This document shows positions 16,646-24,748 of a stretch of 64,000 bases of DNA, piece after piece. The position numbers and the translations under genes are program-made. The notes beneath the pieces are model-generated. The model had not been told where the DNA came from and made no database searches. It saw nothing but the letters and a program-made list of their open reading frames with translations. Numbering within the stretch: the stretch's first letter is position 1; every line of letters starts with the position of its first letter. This stretch comes from HXMU1420-13 sp965229525 (GTDB taxonomy: Bacteria > Bacteroidota > Rhodothermia > Balneolales > Balneolaceae), in assembly GCA_965229525.1 (NCBI GenBank), contig OZ245886.1:496001-560000 (forward strand), read 5' to 3'.

Positions 16646-17161
16646 TTAGTTAGAAGAAGCTAAAGCTGCTTTAATACTTGGAGGAAGAATTACTGTATCG
16701 ATAACGTGAACAATGCCGTTGCTTGCCATAATATCAGCAGCTGCGACATTTGCATTATCGATGCTCACTTTTCCATACTTGATACCTACAGTGATATCAC
16801 TTCCCTCAACGGTAGTTGCTGTCATACCATCGCTTAAATCAGTTGATTTAACTTTACCAGCTACTACATGGTAAGTTAGTACTGCAACCAATGCATCTTT
16901 ATTCTCTGGCTTAAGTAGATTTTCTACAATGCCTTCTGGAAGTTTAGCAAATGCTTCGTTTGTAGGAGCAAATACTGTGAAAGGACCATCCCCTTGTAGT
17001 GTCTCGACCAGCCCACCTGCTTGAACTGCAGCAACTAATGTAGATAACGCATCAGTACCCACTGCTAATTCAACAATGTTTTTGTCTTGTGCTTGTACAT
17101 TTGAAAGACTGAAAGCTAGCACTAAAGCGAACAATCCTACTGTGATCTTAGATAACTTCAT
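16646..17161 (-). CDS. secreted fasciclin-domain protein
   Basis: 171 residues. A signal peptide ends at VQAQ (about residue 25) and the rest is one FAS1 domain: DALSTLVAAVQAGGLVETLQGDGPFTVFAP (H1 motif, split by loops), LTYHVVAGKV and the H2-like IMASNGIVHVIDTVILPP. FAS1 domains mediate adhesion or small-ligand binding outside the cell. It is the last gene behind an ECF sigma and its anti-sigma, an arrangement that recalls SigK/RskA and the fasciclin proteins MPT70/MPT83 of mycobacteria. A separate promoter may exist in the 86-base gap upstream. Confidence 0.93.
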   Translation of the reverse strand: MKLSKITVGLFALVLAFSLSNVQAQDKNIVELAVGTDALSTLVAAVQAGGLVETLQGDGPFTVFAPTNEAFAKLPEGIVENLLKPENKDALVAVLTYHVVAGKVKSTDLSDGMTATTVEGSDITVGIKYGKVSIDNANVAAADIMASNGIVHVIDTVILPPSIKAALASSN

Positions 17162-17200
17162 GATGAATAGTTTTATTTGTTTAAGTTTGAAGTTACCCTA

Positions 17201-17227
17201 GTTACGAAAGCCGGATTGGGTTTGGAT
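17201..17227 (-). promoter_or_regulatory. possible ECF-type promoter of the fasciclin gene
   Basis: Read on the minus strand, ATCCAA (17222-17227) and CGTAAC (17201-17206) are separated by 15 bases and end 40 bases before the fasciclin ATG. CGT-type -10 elements are usual for ECF sigma factors, and the cognate factor would be encoded next door. This is pattern matching on one site only. Confidence 0.3.
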
Positions 17228-17247
17228 TTCGTTAGACCAAAAAAATT

Positions 17248-18009
17248 TTAAGATTGAGCTTTTCCACTTAAATAAGCACGTTCAACGGTTGCTGTTTCTG
17301 AACCACCTTCTTCTTCGAGTGTTACATTTAATGATTCGAAACCACCTTCAAAAACGGCTAGGTGTTGTAGATCTTTATTGTGATGGAATACACCAATATT
17401 GTGCATGTGTCCATCGCGATCTGCCCAAAGTTGATATTGGTGACCGCTTGGGGGAACTGGAAGATCCCCAATCTTAATATACACGTCACCGGTTTGTTTG
17501 TTGATATATACCGTTGCATGTGATTCCGGAGCCGTATCAAGACCATAAAGTGGAACATGAAGGTTTGCTGCACTTGTAACAACATCAAGTTGATTACTAA
17601 GGCTTTGCAACGTCTGTTCTGCGCTTATTTGGTTATCCTTTGTTGATTGAAGCTCAGTAAAAAAATATCCATTCAATCCAAGACTGACCAACAAAACGAT
17701 TGATGCTGCAACTTTATAAATATCGAAAGAGTTTTTTGAATTTTCCGATAACGAACGATTCACTATCTCGGAATCATTTACGAACTCTGAATCAATTTCT
17801 GATTTTACTTTGTCGAGCATACTTATTGATGGAGCCCTTCCTGTAGATCTGGCATAATTATTCATCGATGCTCTAATAGCATCGATCTCCTGTTTAACTT
17901 CAGGATAGCTAGCAGCCATCTTATCTACTTCAGCATTTTCAGTATCTGATAAGAGTCCAGATACATATTGCTCTAAAATTCCGGATTCTATGTATGACTT
18001 TAAATCCAT
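17248..18009 (-). CDS. anti-sigma factor, RskA-like
   Basis: 253 residues. A cytoplasmic N-terminal zinc-less anti-sigma region (IESGILEQYVSGLLSDTENAEVDKM) is followed by one membrane span (KVAASIVLLVSLGLNGYFF, ~99-117) and a periplasmic RskA C-terminal domain (GDVYIKIGDLPVPPSGHQYQLWADRDG). The family binds its ECF sigma until a signal triggers proteolysis. It starts 5 bases after the sigma stop, so the pair is translationally linked. Confidence 0.88.
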   Translation of the reverse strand: MDLKSYIESGILEQYVSGLLSDTENAEVDKMAASYPEVKQEIDAIRASMNNYARSTGRAPSISMLDKVKSEIDSEFVNDSEIVNRSLSENSKNSFDIYKVAASIVLLVSLGLNGYFFTELQSTKDNQISAEQTLQSLSNQLDVVTSAANLHVPLYGLDTAPESHATVYINKQTGDVYIKIGDLPVPPSGHQYQLWADRDGHMHNIGVFHHNKDLQHLAVFEGGFESLNVTLEEEGGSETATVERAYLSGKAQS

Positions 18010-18014
18010 ACGGA

Positions 18015-18569
18015 CTAAAAAATACGTCTCAAAGTTTTCAATGCAGCGCGCATTCTGGTTTTAACCGTTCCTAACGGGATATCAAGTTCTTTTGATATTT
18101 CTTGTTGTGTATATCCTTGAAAATATGCCATATCGATTAAACAGCGCTGGGCATCAGGTAGTTGTTCTACCGATTCCCATACGCCTGCATTTCGCTCTTG
18201 GATGCCCTTTTGATGAATAGCTTCACCACTAAATACGAAGTTATCTATAGATTCGGATTTCGAATACTTCGAATAATTTTTTGCTCGCGTAGAATCGATT
18301 GCTGCATTTTTCGACACTCGAATCAACCAGGTAAATAATCCTGCTTTTGAAGAATCAAAGGTGTGTCCTTTTTCCCAGATTTTCACTAAAACCTGCTGTA
18401 ATACGTCTTCTGCAGCTGCTTCTTGTTTAACTACGGTTCGAATTACGTTCATCATCGCGATAGAATAATTCTCGAATATCAATTCAATTGCTCGTTCATC
18501 CCTAATCGCTAAAAAACGGATGATTTGGTCTTCGACACTAATCGAAATAATGGGTACTGGTTGAGACAC
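18015..18569 (-). CDS. RNA polymerase ECF sigma factor, SigK-like
   Basis: 184 residues. Sigma region 2 (FENYSIAMMNVIRTVVKQ, AEDVLQQVLVKIWEKG, GLFTWLIRVSKNAAIDSTRA) and region 4 (LPDAQRCLIDMAYFQGYTQQEISKELDIPLGTVKTRM with its helix-turn-helix) are clear. GTG 18569 is the start, because an in-frame stop lies 8 codons upstream with no ATG between. It heads sigma / anti-sigma / fasciclin and by analogy directs transcription of that surface protein and perhaps itself. Confidence 0.93.
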   Translation of the reverse strand: MSQPVPIISISVEDQIIRFLAIRDERAIELIFENYSIAMMNVIRTVVKQEAAAEDVLQQVLVKIWEKGHTFDSSKAGLFTWLIRVSKNAAIDSTRAKNYSKYSKSESIDNFVFSGEAIHQKGIQERNAGVWESVEQLPDAQRCLIDMAYFQGYTQQEISKELDIPLGTVKTRMRAALKTLRRIF

Positions 18570-18647
18570 GAAAAAGGATTTGTTTCTGGTTCAACCAAAG
18601 AGCGTCCGTAAATCATTCCTTTCCTTTGAATTAACAAGATCAGAAGC

Positions 18648-20051
18648 TTAGAAAGCCTGAATTTGCTGATCCATCCATGTAATTCGATCACTTATCCAGC
18701 CCTTTAAATAATCGATTTCATCCTGGTAGGTCTCGCCCACGAATGAGTTAAAAATGAGTTCTTCTCCAAGCACATCCCATTTCTCGTAATTCCGATTTAT
18801 GGCATCCCCTGCTACCAATTCTGATATATAAGTATCGATTTTACCATGAATACTAGTTTCACTGAACGTCGAATTTTTCAACTCGTTCCATCTGGATTTT
18901 ATAGCCTGCCTGAATGTCTCGTCTTGCATCAACCTTTCCCAATAAAAGGGAACCAACCATAAATCCTCTGGGTAATTTTCGTTGTAAAGATAAATCCACC
19001 TACTGGCTGAACTACGTCCATCATTTCCAAATGCGATATTGAAATCCCAAACTGGTCCCATATTTAGTTTTCCCTCTTTGTCTTTATGTAGATAAGTACT
19101 TAAACGGTAGGCATCCGGATTTCCAGCTAACTCATTCAGAAGAAAGTGATCCACAAAGCTTTCGATGTTGATATAATTCTGATAGACTGAGGTAAAATCA
19201 TCATTAAAAATAGCTGATTCGAATCCATCAATATATTGCTGAATGTAGGCTTTCTGTTGAGGTGTAATATCACTTGCATCAGGGTCTTCATATAAATAAT
19301 AGGTTTCTTCACCTTGTTTTGGTCCATAAGGTGCATAAGCCAATTCAGTCGAGAAAGCGCCGTAATCGGATCTAAAACCTAATTCTGGCGTGTAATTTTC
19401 GTCTCCACTCCAATCTTCATTATCGGTATCCCCCGAAGTCTTATCTATTTTTAGGATGTATCCACCGGTAATATCTACACCATCATTTTCTTCCGGCCGA
19501 AGATTCGCCAAGGCAAGTCTATTATCATCTCTTTTTATCTTCTCCATCAAAATATATACACCGAGATATTCATCGTTTATCTCCAGCTCAGCATAAAATC
19601 CACGGCTTGCATATTCCCCAACTTCACGAGCTAAATCATAAGCAAGCTTATTCCTGATAAGAGTTTTGTCGCTAAAAGGACCGTAAAGAATCCAGTCTTC
19701 TTCTTCTGGTAGTCCATTAATTGTTACATCAATATCTTCTCCACTCGCATCCCATGTTTCAAATCCATATGAAAGCTTATCAAATAACCTACGCGACGTA
19801 GAACCTCTGACTTCAATACCGATATCCCCACTGAAAACCTGAATGTTTTCGATGATTATTCGCATTGATGCACTAATCTTAGGCTCGTCTGGAATGTCTG
19901 TGCCATTCGTATTAATAACGATGTATGGAACTGTAGAGTCGGTTAAACCTATTGGATCCGGCTCCGGAGTTGGTCCACTTGTGACCTCTTTTTTGCATGA
20001 TGTGAAAAGAAATAATAGTGCGAAGACAAATAATAATGCTGATCGTTTCAT
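18648..20051 (-). CDS. CotH-kinase-family lipoprotein
   Basis: About 467 residues from ATG 20051, chosen because MKRSALLFVFALLFLFTSC is a clean lipoprotein signal with Cys at residue 19; ATG 20069 would put six residues before it. The mature part has CotH features: EVRGSTSRRLFDKLSYGFE, DWILYGPFSDKTLIRNKLAY, YLGVYILMEKIKRD, and GPVWDFNIAFGN near residue 330, with the metal-binding Asp. CotH proteins are atypical kinases; spore-coat CotH phosphorylates protein, and here it would act at the cell surface. It lies 78 bases upstream of the sigma gene on the same strand. Confidence 0.88.
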   Translation of the reverse strand: MKRSALLFVFALLFLFTSCKKEVTSGPTPEPDPIGLTDSTVPYIVINTNGTDIPDEPKISASMRIIIENIQVFSGDIGIEVRGSTSRRLFDKLSYGFETWDASGEDIDVTINGLPEEEDWILYGPFSDKTLIRNKLAYDLAREVGEYASRGFYAELEINDEYLGVYILMEKIKRDDNRLALANLRPEENDGVDITGGYILKIDKTSGDTDNEDWSGDENYTPELGFRSDYGAFSTELAYAPYGPKQGEETYYLYEDPDASDITPQQKAYIQQYIDGFESAIFNDDFTSVYQNYINIESFVDHFLLNELAGNPDAYRLSTYLHKDKEGKLNMGPVWDFNIAFGNDGRSSASRWIYLYNENYPEDLWLVPFYWERLMQDETFRQAIKSRWNELKNSTFSETSIHGKIDTYISELVAGDAINRNYEKWDVLGEELIFNSFVGETYQDEIDYLKGWISDRITWMDQQIQAF

Positions 20052-20097
20052 AGATGATGTTATATACAATGAAAGCGTTAAGATAATGTGAAAGTTA

Positions 20098-20586
20098 TTA
20101 TTGAATTGATTCTTTTTCTCGACTCATCAATCTAACCCATTTCTTTCCGCCTTCTGAATGTTGCTGTCCAACTTCTACAAAACCCATTTTCTTATGGAAT
20201 AGTATTGATCCCGGATTGGGTGGATCCAGATTCACTTCGCAAGTGATCCTCTCTTCTTGCGAGTGCTCGATCAGGAATTTATACAAAGCTTTGCCAATTC
20301 CATTTCCACGAAAGTTATCCCCAACAACAATACGGTCTACATAATCGAAACTATTATAGTTTTTCGAAAAATATAGGTAGTTCTCGCTATCATACATTTT
20401 ACCAGGTCCCAGCACGATCAAAAAAGCAACGATTTTATCCTCCTTTTCAGCGACAATAAAGAAGGATGAAATCTGCATAAACATCTCAAAATCCGAGATT
20501 GGAATGCTATTTACATGAGGTAATACAGACTCATTCAATGCACAAATTATTTCTAAGTCTTCTCTATTAACTGATCGAATCAACAT
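20098..20586 (-). CDS. GNAT-family N-acetyltransferase
   Basis: 162 residues. The acetyl-CoA-binding motif is in YVDRIVVGDNFRGNGIGKALYKFL (R/Q-x2-G-x-G/A, around residue 88-101), preceded by the beta strands FFIVAEKEDKIVAFLIVLG. The C-terminal motif SILFHKKMGFVEVGQQ is typical of GNATs. The acceptor is unknown. It starts 134 bases from the divergent ilvA. Confidence 0.85.
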   Translation of the reverse strand: MLIRSVNREDLEIICALNESVLPHVNSIPISDFEMFMQISSFFIVAEKEDKIVAFLIVLGPGKMYDSENYLYFSKNYNSFDYVDRIVVGDNFRGNGIGKALYKFLIEHSQEERITCEVNLDPPNPGSILFHKKMGFVEVGQQHSEGGKKWVRLMSREKESIQ

Positions 20587-20635
20587 ATTGTAAAGGAGAT
20601 TATATCTTTTTGATGACGGCTAAAAGTAATAAATA

Positions 20636-20673
20636 GAACATAAACGAATGTTCAAGGTTCTTCTTCAATGTTC
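20636..20673 (+). promoter_or_regulatory. repeated ATGTTC boxes upstream of ilvA
   Basis: GAACAT (20636) and ATGTTC (20648) form an inverted repeat with a 6-base gap, and ATGTTC recurs at 20668, exactly 20 bases after the first. Spacing of two helical turns suggests binding of a regulator to one face of DNA. It lies 47-84 bases before the ilvA ATG. Which factor binds is unknown. Confidence 0.4.
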
Positions 20674-20719
20674 GTTCAAAAGACCTATATTCTGCATCTC
20701 ACTCATTGTTTAGGTACTT

Positions 20720-21985
20720 ATGGCAGATTCGATCGAATCAAAATTAATTTCCGTCGAAGAAATTCTGGATGCGGCAATTACCCTGCAGGGAATTGCACAG
20801 CATACCCCCTTGCAGCAAAATTTTCAACTTACTGAAGAATATCACGCTGATATCTGGCTGAAACGAGAAGACCTTCAGGTGGTTCGATCTTATAAAATTC
20901 GAGGAGCCTTCAATAAAATAAATAGTCTTTCAAATGAAGCTCTGGCAAACGGTGTGGTATGTGCGAGTGCCGGAAACCATGCGCAAGGAGTTGCGCTCTC
21001 TTGCTATCGCAAGCAAATTCAGGGTACCATTTTTATGCCTACAACAACTCCGGAGCAGAAAGTGAATCAAGTGAAAATGTTCGGGAAAAGCTTTGTCGAT
21101 GTTGTTCTTGAAGGTGATACTTTCGATGATTCATTCGCAAAAGCAAAAGAATTCTGTAAGAATAAAGGAGCTGCTTTTATCCCTCCTTTTAATGATCCTA
21201 AAATAATTGCCGGACAGGGAACAGTTGGAAAAGAGATTCTCGATGATATGCCCATCCATATTGATTATTTGTTAGTTCCGGTTGGTGGGGGCGGACTTTC
21301 CGCTGGAGTTGGATCATATTTCAAAGCTGCTTCCCCGGATACAATAATAATTGGAATAGAGCCGGAAGGCGCTCCAGCGATGAAGAAATCAATTGAACTT
21401 GGTGAAATCATCACCCTACCGAAGATCGATAAATTTGTTGATGGCGCAGCAGTTAAACGTGTTGGCGATATCACATTTGAAATTTGTAGGGAAGTATTGG
21501 ATCGAGTTATTACTATTCCTGAAGGCATGATTTGTGGCACTATCCTGAAAATGTATAACGAGCAAGCAATCGTTGTTGAACCGGCTGGAGCATTATCATT
21601 GAGTGCTCTTGAAGTTCTAAAGGATGAATTGAAAGGTAAAACTGTCGTCAGTGTTGTTTCAGGTAGTAACAATGACATCACACGAACAGCTGAAATCAAA
21701 GAACGTTTTTTGATGTATGAAGGCTTGAAGCATTTCTTCATTGTTGATTTCCCTCAACGTTCAGGTGCCCTTCTTGAATTTCTGAAAGATGTACTTGGCC
21801 CCGATGATGACATCACCTACTTCGAGTATTCCAAGAAAACCAACCGTGAATTAGGTCCGGCTCTTATTGGGGTTGAATTGAAGCACAAAGAAGACTTAGA
21901 TCCTCTTATTGAACGTATGAAGGCCAAAAACTTCAGCTTTGAGTATGTGAATGATTCTCCGAGGCTGTTTCGATTTTTGACGTGA
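20720..21985 (+). CDS. ilvA: threonine ammonia-lyase (threonine deaminase)
   Basis: A PLP enzyme converting threonine to 2-oxobutanoate, the entry to isoleucine. In 421 residues the PLP lysine is in RSYKIRGAFNKI (near residue 60), the phosphate loop is GGGGLSAGVGSY near 191, and CASAGNHAQGVALS binds cofactor. The last ~85 residues (HFFIVDFPQRSGALLEFLKDVLG...) are a single ACT-like regulatory domain, so this is the shorter isoleucine-sensitive type rather than the two-ACT form. It stands alone, 12 kb from ilvDBNC, and completes the isoleucine pathway in the window. Promoter-proximal ATGTTC boxes suggest its own regulation. Confidence 0.95.
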   Translation: MADSIESKLISVEEILDAAITLQGIAQHTPLQQNFQLTEEYHADIWLKREDLQVVRSYKIRGAFNKINSLSNEALANGVVCASAGNHAQGVALSCYRKQIQGTIFMPTTTPEQKVNQVKMFGKSFVDVVLEGDTFDDSFAKAKEFCKNKGAAFIPPFNDPKIIAGQGTVGKEILDDMPIHIDYLLVPVGGGGLSAGVGSYFKAASPDTIIIGIEPEGAPAMKKSIELGEIITLPKIDKFVDGAAVKRVGDITFEICREVLDRVITIPEGMICGTILKMYNEQAIVVEPAGALSLSALEVLKDELKGKTVVSVVSGSNNDITRTAEIKERFLMYEGLKHFFIVDFPQRSGALLEFLKDVLGPDDDITYFEYSKKTNRELGPALIGVELKHKEDLDPLIERMKAKNFSFEYVNDSPRLFRFLT

Positions 21986-22148
21986 ATTCCTACTTATCAA
22001 ACATAGAACTCGAGCACAGTATTTTCTTTAACTAATTCTACATTAAACCATCGTTTTTTGCGCTAGTTTAATGTTTTAAGTAATTAGTGCTTAACTATTT
22101 AGCCAGTAAATTTCAGGTAATTTATATCCGGCTTTTGTTTATTTAAGT

Positions 22149-22361
22149 ATGGTCTCTGGTGCATATGAAATATCGTATAAACGCAGAGTTAGCAGTGATG
22201 AAGCACTGGAAGTATTGGTCACCAGATTTTACAAAAGAGGGAAACTATCGTTGCGTGAAGGCGCAGCTACACTAGGAATTTCAAAATCTGAGTTTAAAGA
22301 TTTACTCAACGAATTTGAGATACCAATAAGAGATAATAAGCCTCTTAAAATTGGATTCTGA
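22149..22361 (+). CDS. UPF0175-like small helix-turn-helix protein
   Basis: 70 residues. EALEVLVTRFYKRGKLSLREGAATLGISKSEFKDLLNEFEIPI resembles UPF0175 proteins, which carry a small HTH and are often antitoxins beside a PIN-domain toxin. No PIN gene is adjacent: the next 243 bases contain only two small hairpins and no ORF of note. It may be an orphan regulator. Confidence 0.6.
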   Translation: MVSGAYEISYKRRVSSDEALEVLVTRFYKRGKLSLREGAATLGISKSEFKDLLNEFEIPIRDNKPLKIGF

Positions 22362-22604
22362 TTTCCATAGGATCAGTCTTCTGGGTATTAATCCAGAATT
22401 GGCTTCGGATATGTGAGACTCCACACCTTCAAGATTTTTGAAGGCTGAAAAGAAACGTGCTTACTACTAGTCATTGTGCTGAGTTTTTTTATCAAAATGT
22501 GGACTTAATGCATTCGACGAATCGAGTACTAACTCTTAAATTGCTTCGTCGATTTTCCTCATTACCTTTAACTGGACTTTTTCTCCTCGCAAAGACCTTA
22601 ATAA

Positions 22605-23750
22605 ATGCAGTCTCAAAAGCACCTATTTAATCTCGATCCAAAAGTAACCTATCTCAATTGTGCCTATATATCACCTTTGATGAAATCGGTCGAAGCAGCT
22701 GGAATAGCAGGTATCCGACGAAAGCTTCAACCCAATCATGTTTTAGGTGATGATTTTTTTACAGAGAGCGATGAGTTAAGAAAGGAATTTGGGAAACTGA
22801 TCAATTGCGATGAGCCTAATCGAATGGTGATTATCCCAAGCGTTTCATACGGAATGGCCAATGTCGCTAATAATTTGGAGCTGAAAGCCGGTGATGAAAT
22901 CATTGTTGTTGATGAGCAATTTCCAAGCAATGTTTATCCGTGGATGACGATCGCTAATGATTCTGGTGCTATCATTAAAACCATCAATGCGCCGGAGACA
23001 CGTGAACATAGAGGAAAGAAATGGAATGCATTGATCCTGGATGCCATCAACAAAAAAACAAAAATGGTAGCTTGTGGACATATTCATTGGGCAGATGGAA
23101 CTTTATTCGATTTAGTATCAATCCGCAAAAAAACAAAAGAGGTTGGTGCCTGGCTGATCATTGATGGAACCCAAACAATTGGAGCTCTTCCTTTTGATAT
23201 GCAGAAATATCAACCTGATGCTCTAATTGCTGCTGGTTACAAGTCGATGATGGGTCCATATAGTATTGGAATGGCGTACTATGGACCAGCTTTTGATAAC
23301 GGAAGACCTATCGAAGAAAACTGGATCAATCGATTTGAAAGTGAAAACTTTGCCAACCTGGTGAAATATAATGAGCGCTATCAACCAAAAAGTTTACGTT
23401 ATGAAGTTGGTGAGCACAGTAATTTTATCCTAGTCCCAATGCTGCTTGAAGGTCTGAGAGTTTTAAACAAATTGGGAGCAGAGAACATCCAAAGCTACTG
23501 TGATGATTTGGTTAAAGAGGCATCGAAAAAGCTAGTTAAACATGGATTCTGGATTGAGGAATCTGATTATAGAGCCTCTAATTTATTTGGCATCAGATTA
23601 CCTGAAACTATGTCGATGGAGGAAGCTAAAATCAGGCTTTCTGATGCGAACGTTTTTGTTTCCTATCGCGGAGATTGTATTAGAATTTCACCAAACATCT
23701 ATAACACAAAAGCAGATTTGGATGTACTAGTACAATCATTGATTGGATAG
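22605..23750 (+). CDS. class V aminotransferase (NifS/kynureninase-like fold)
   Basis: A 381-residue PLP protein. It opens YLNCAYISPLMKSVEAAG; the cofactor Asp is in LIIDGTQTIGALPFD and the Schiff-base Lys in LIAAGYKSMMGPYSIGMAYY (near residue 220). There is no conserved catalytic Cys loop of desulfurases near the C-terminus, where ISPNIYNTKADLD is seen, so an aminotransferase or epimerase-like activity is more likely than sulfur transfer. It is monocistronic and ends at a hairpin shared with the convergent DUF2911 gene. Confidence 0.85.
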   Translation: MQSQKHLFNLDPKVTYLNCAYISPLMKSVEAAGIAGIRRKLQPNHVLGDDFFTESDELRKEFGKLINCDEPNRMVIIPSVSYGMANVANNLELKAGDEIIVVDEQFPSNVYPWMTIANDSGAIIKTINAPETREHRGKKWNALILDAINKKTKMVACGHIHWADGTLFDLVSIRKKTKEVGAWLIIDGTQTIGALPFDMQKYQPDALIAAGYKSMMGPYSIGMAYYGPAFDNGRPIEENWINRFESENFANLVKYNERYQPKSLRYEVGEHSNFILVPMLLEGLRVLNKLGAENIQSYCDDLVKEASKKLVKHGFWIEESDYRASNLFGIRLPETMSMEEAKIRLSDANVFVSYRGDCIRISPNIYNTKADLDVLVQSLIG

Positions 23751-23762
23751 AATCCAATGATT
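23734..23762. terminator. hairpin between convergent genes
   Basis: AATCATTG(att)GGAT pairs with ATCCAATGATT around an AGA loop, with a 3-base bulge, overlapping the 3' end of the aminotransferase gene. No strong U-run follows, so termination is uncertain. Confidence 0.4.
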
Positions 23763-23764
23763 AT

Positions 23765-24511
23765 TTAGTTATTTGGAACTTCAAGGATAGGATCTACTTT
23801 GTCTTTCGATTCTTCTGCTTCATCAGAATATTGTTTAATCAATCCTTTTAAGCTACGATCAACTTTATCCTTTTCTTCTAAATTGATAAAAGGGATTTCG
23901 AGTATGGTATTTTCCCACTCGAAATAAATCATTAATTCATTGCTTTCTAATTCAGGGTCTTCTGTAGAAAATGTCATAGCTTCAACTTTCTGCAATTGAT
24001 AGCCCGGTGCAACTTTGAAACTACCCAGGTTTTTGCTTTGAACTTCTGCCGAGATATCGTTACCCCAATGTGAAATAGATTTATTTATAAATATTTCCCA
24101 TTCGAATCTTCCCGGAACTGCATATAAACTGTATCGGCCTTTAGGAACAAATACTCCTCCAATTTCAAGATCTGCAGTTGTATACAATCTTGTAGGTTCA
24201 TTGGCTCCAAATCTCCACGGCTCGTCGTAAGCGATCCTATCACCAATCATATTTCTACCTTTCAGAGAGGGCTGACCATAACAAATCAACATATCCCAAC
24301 CTTTAATCTTAAAATCAAGACTTTCAAGAGGACTTAATCTATCCTCATAGGTAGGCTTTGCTGTATAGTCCATTCTACACTCACCAATGGTTAACTGCAC
24401 CGGAACAAAATTAAATCGAGTAAAAAATATAAATGCCGCGATTAATGGAAGAACTATTGTAAATAGTGCTATTAGTCCAACTTTTTTGGGATTGATATTT
24501 ATCATAGCCAA
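23765..24511 (-). CDS. DUF2911 family membrane-anchored protein
   Basis: 248 residues. One N-terminal span (VGLIALFTIVLPLIAAFIFF) is followed by a DUF2911 domain: ICYGQPSLKGRNMIGDRIAYDEPWRFGANEPTRL split over two motifs, then GGVFVPKGRYSLYAVPG and WEIFINKSISHWG. The domain faces the periplasm and its function is unknown. The C-terminal ~45 residues are charged and helical (KDKVDRSLKGLIKQYSDE). Confidence 0.85.
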   Translation of the reverse strand: MAMININPKKVGLIALFTIVLPLIAAFIFFTRFNFVPVQLTIGECRMDYTAKPTYEDRLSPLESLDFKIKGWDMLICYGQPSLKGRNMIGDRIAYDEPWRFGANEPTRLYTTADLEIGGVFVPKGRYSLYAVPGRFEWEIFINKSISHWGNDISAEVQSKNLGSFKVAPGYQLQKVEAMTFSTEDPELESNELMIYFEWENTILEIPFINLEEKDKVDRSLKGLIKQYSDEAEESKDKVDPILEVPNN

Positions 24512-24748
24512 GTTATTTCAAGATGATATTTTAATCGCATAACTGCCCCTTTTAGCGATGAATTAATGTAAGCAATTTTGGATAAAGTGATAAAATTTGG
24601 GATTTATAACTTCCTCCCTGATTGTTTTAGATAGAATCTGAAGTAATAATCGTTGAGAAAATCTTTAGAGTTTCGTGATTGAACTGTGATAGTTGACTGA
24701 GCTTGATGTTTTAACATAGATCAAATCAAATCAACAACTATAAAATCA

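Noticed and set aside
18509..18691. 60-codon minus-strand ORF running from the sigma start into the CotH gene
   Set aside because: It overlaps both genes in another frame, has Leu/Ile-rich shadow composition, and does not join the sigma reading frame because an in-frame stop precedes GTG 18569.
22362..22604. Possible tRNA or small RNA in the 243-base gap
   Set aside because: Only two short hairpins (TTCTGG/CCAGAA and CCTTCAA/TTGAAGG) are visible; no cloverleaf and no T-loop motif.
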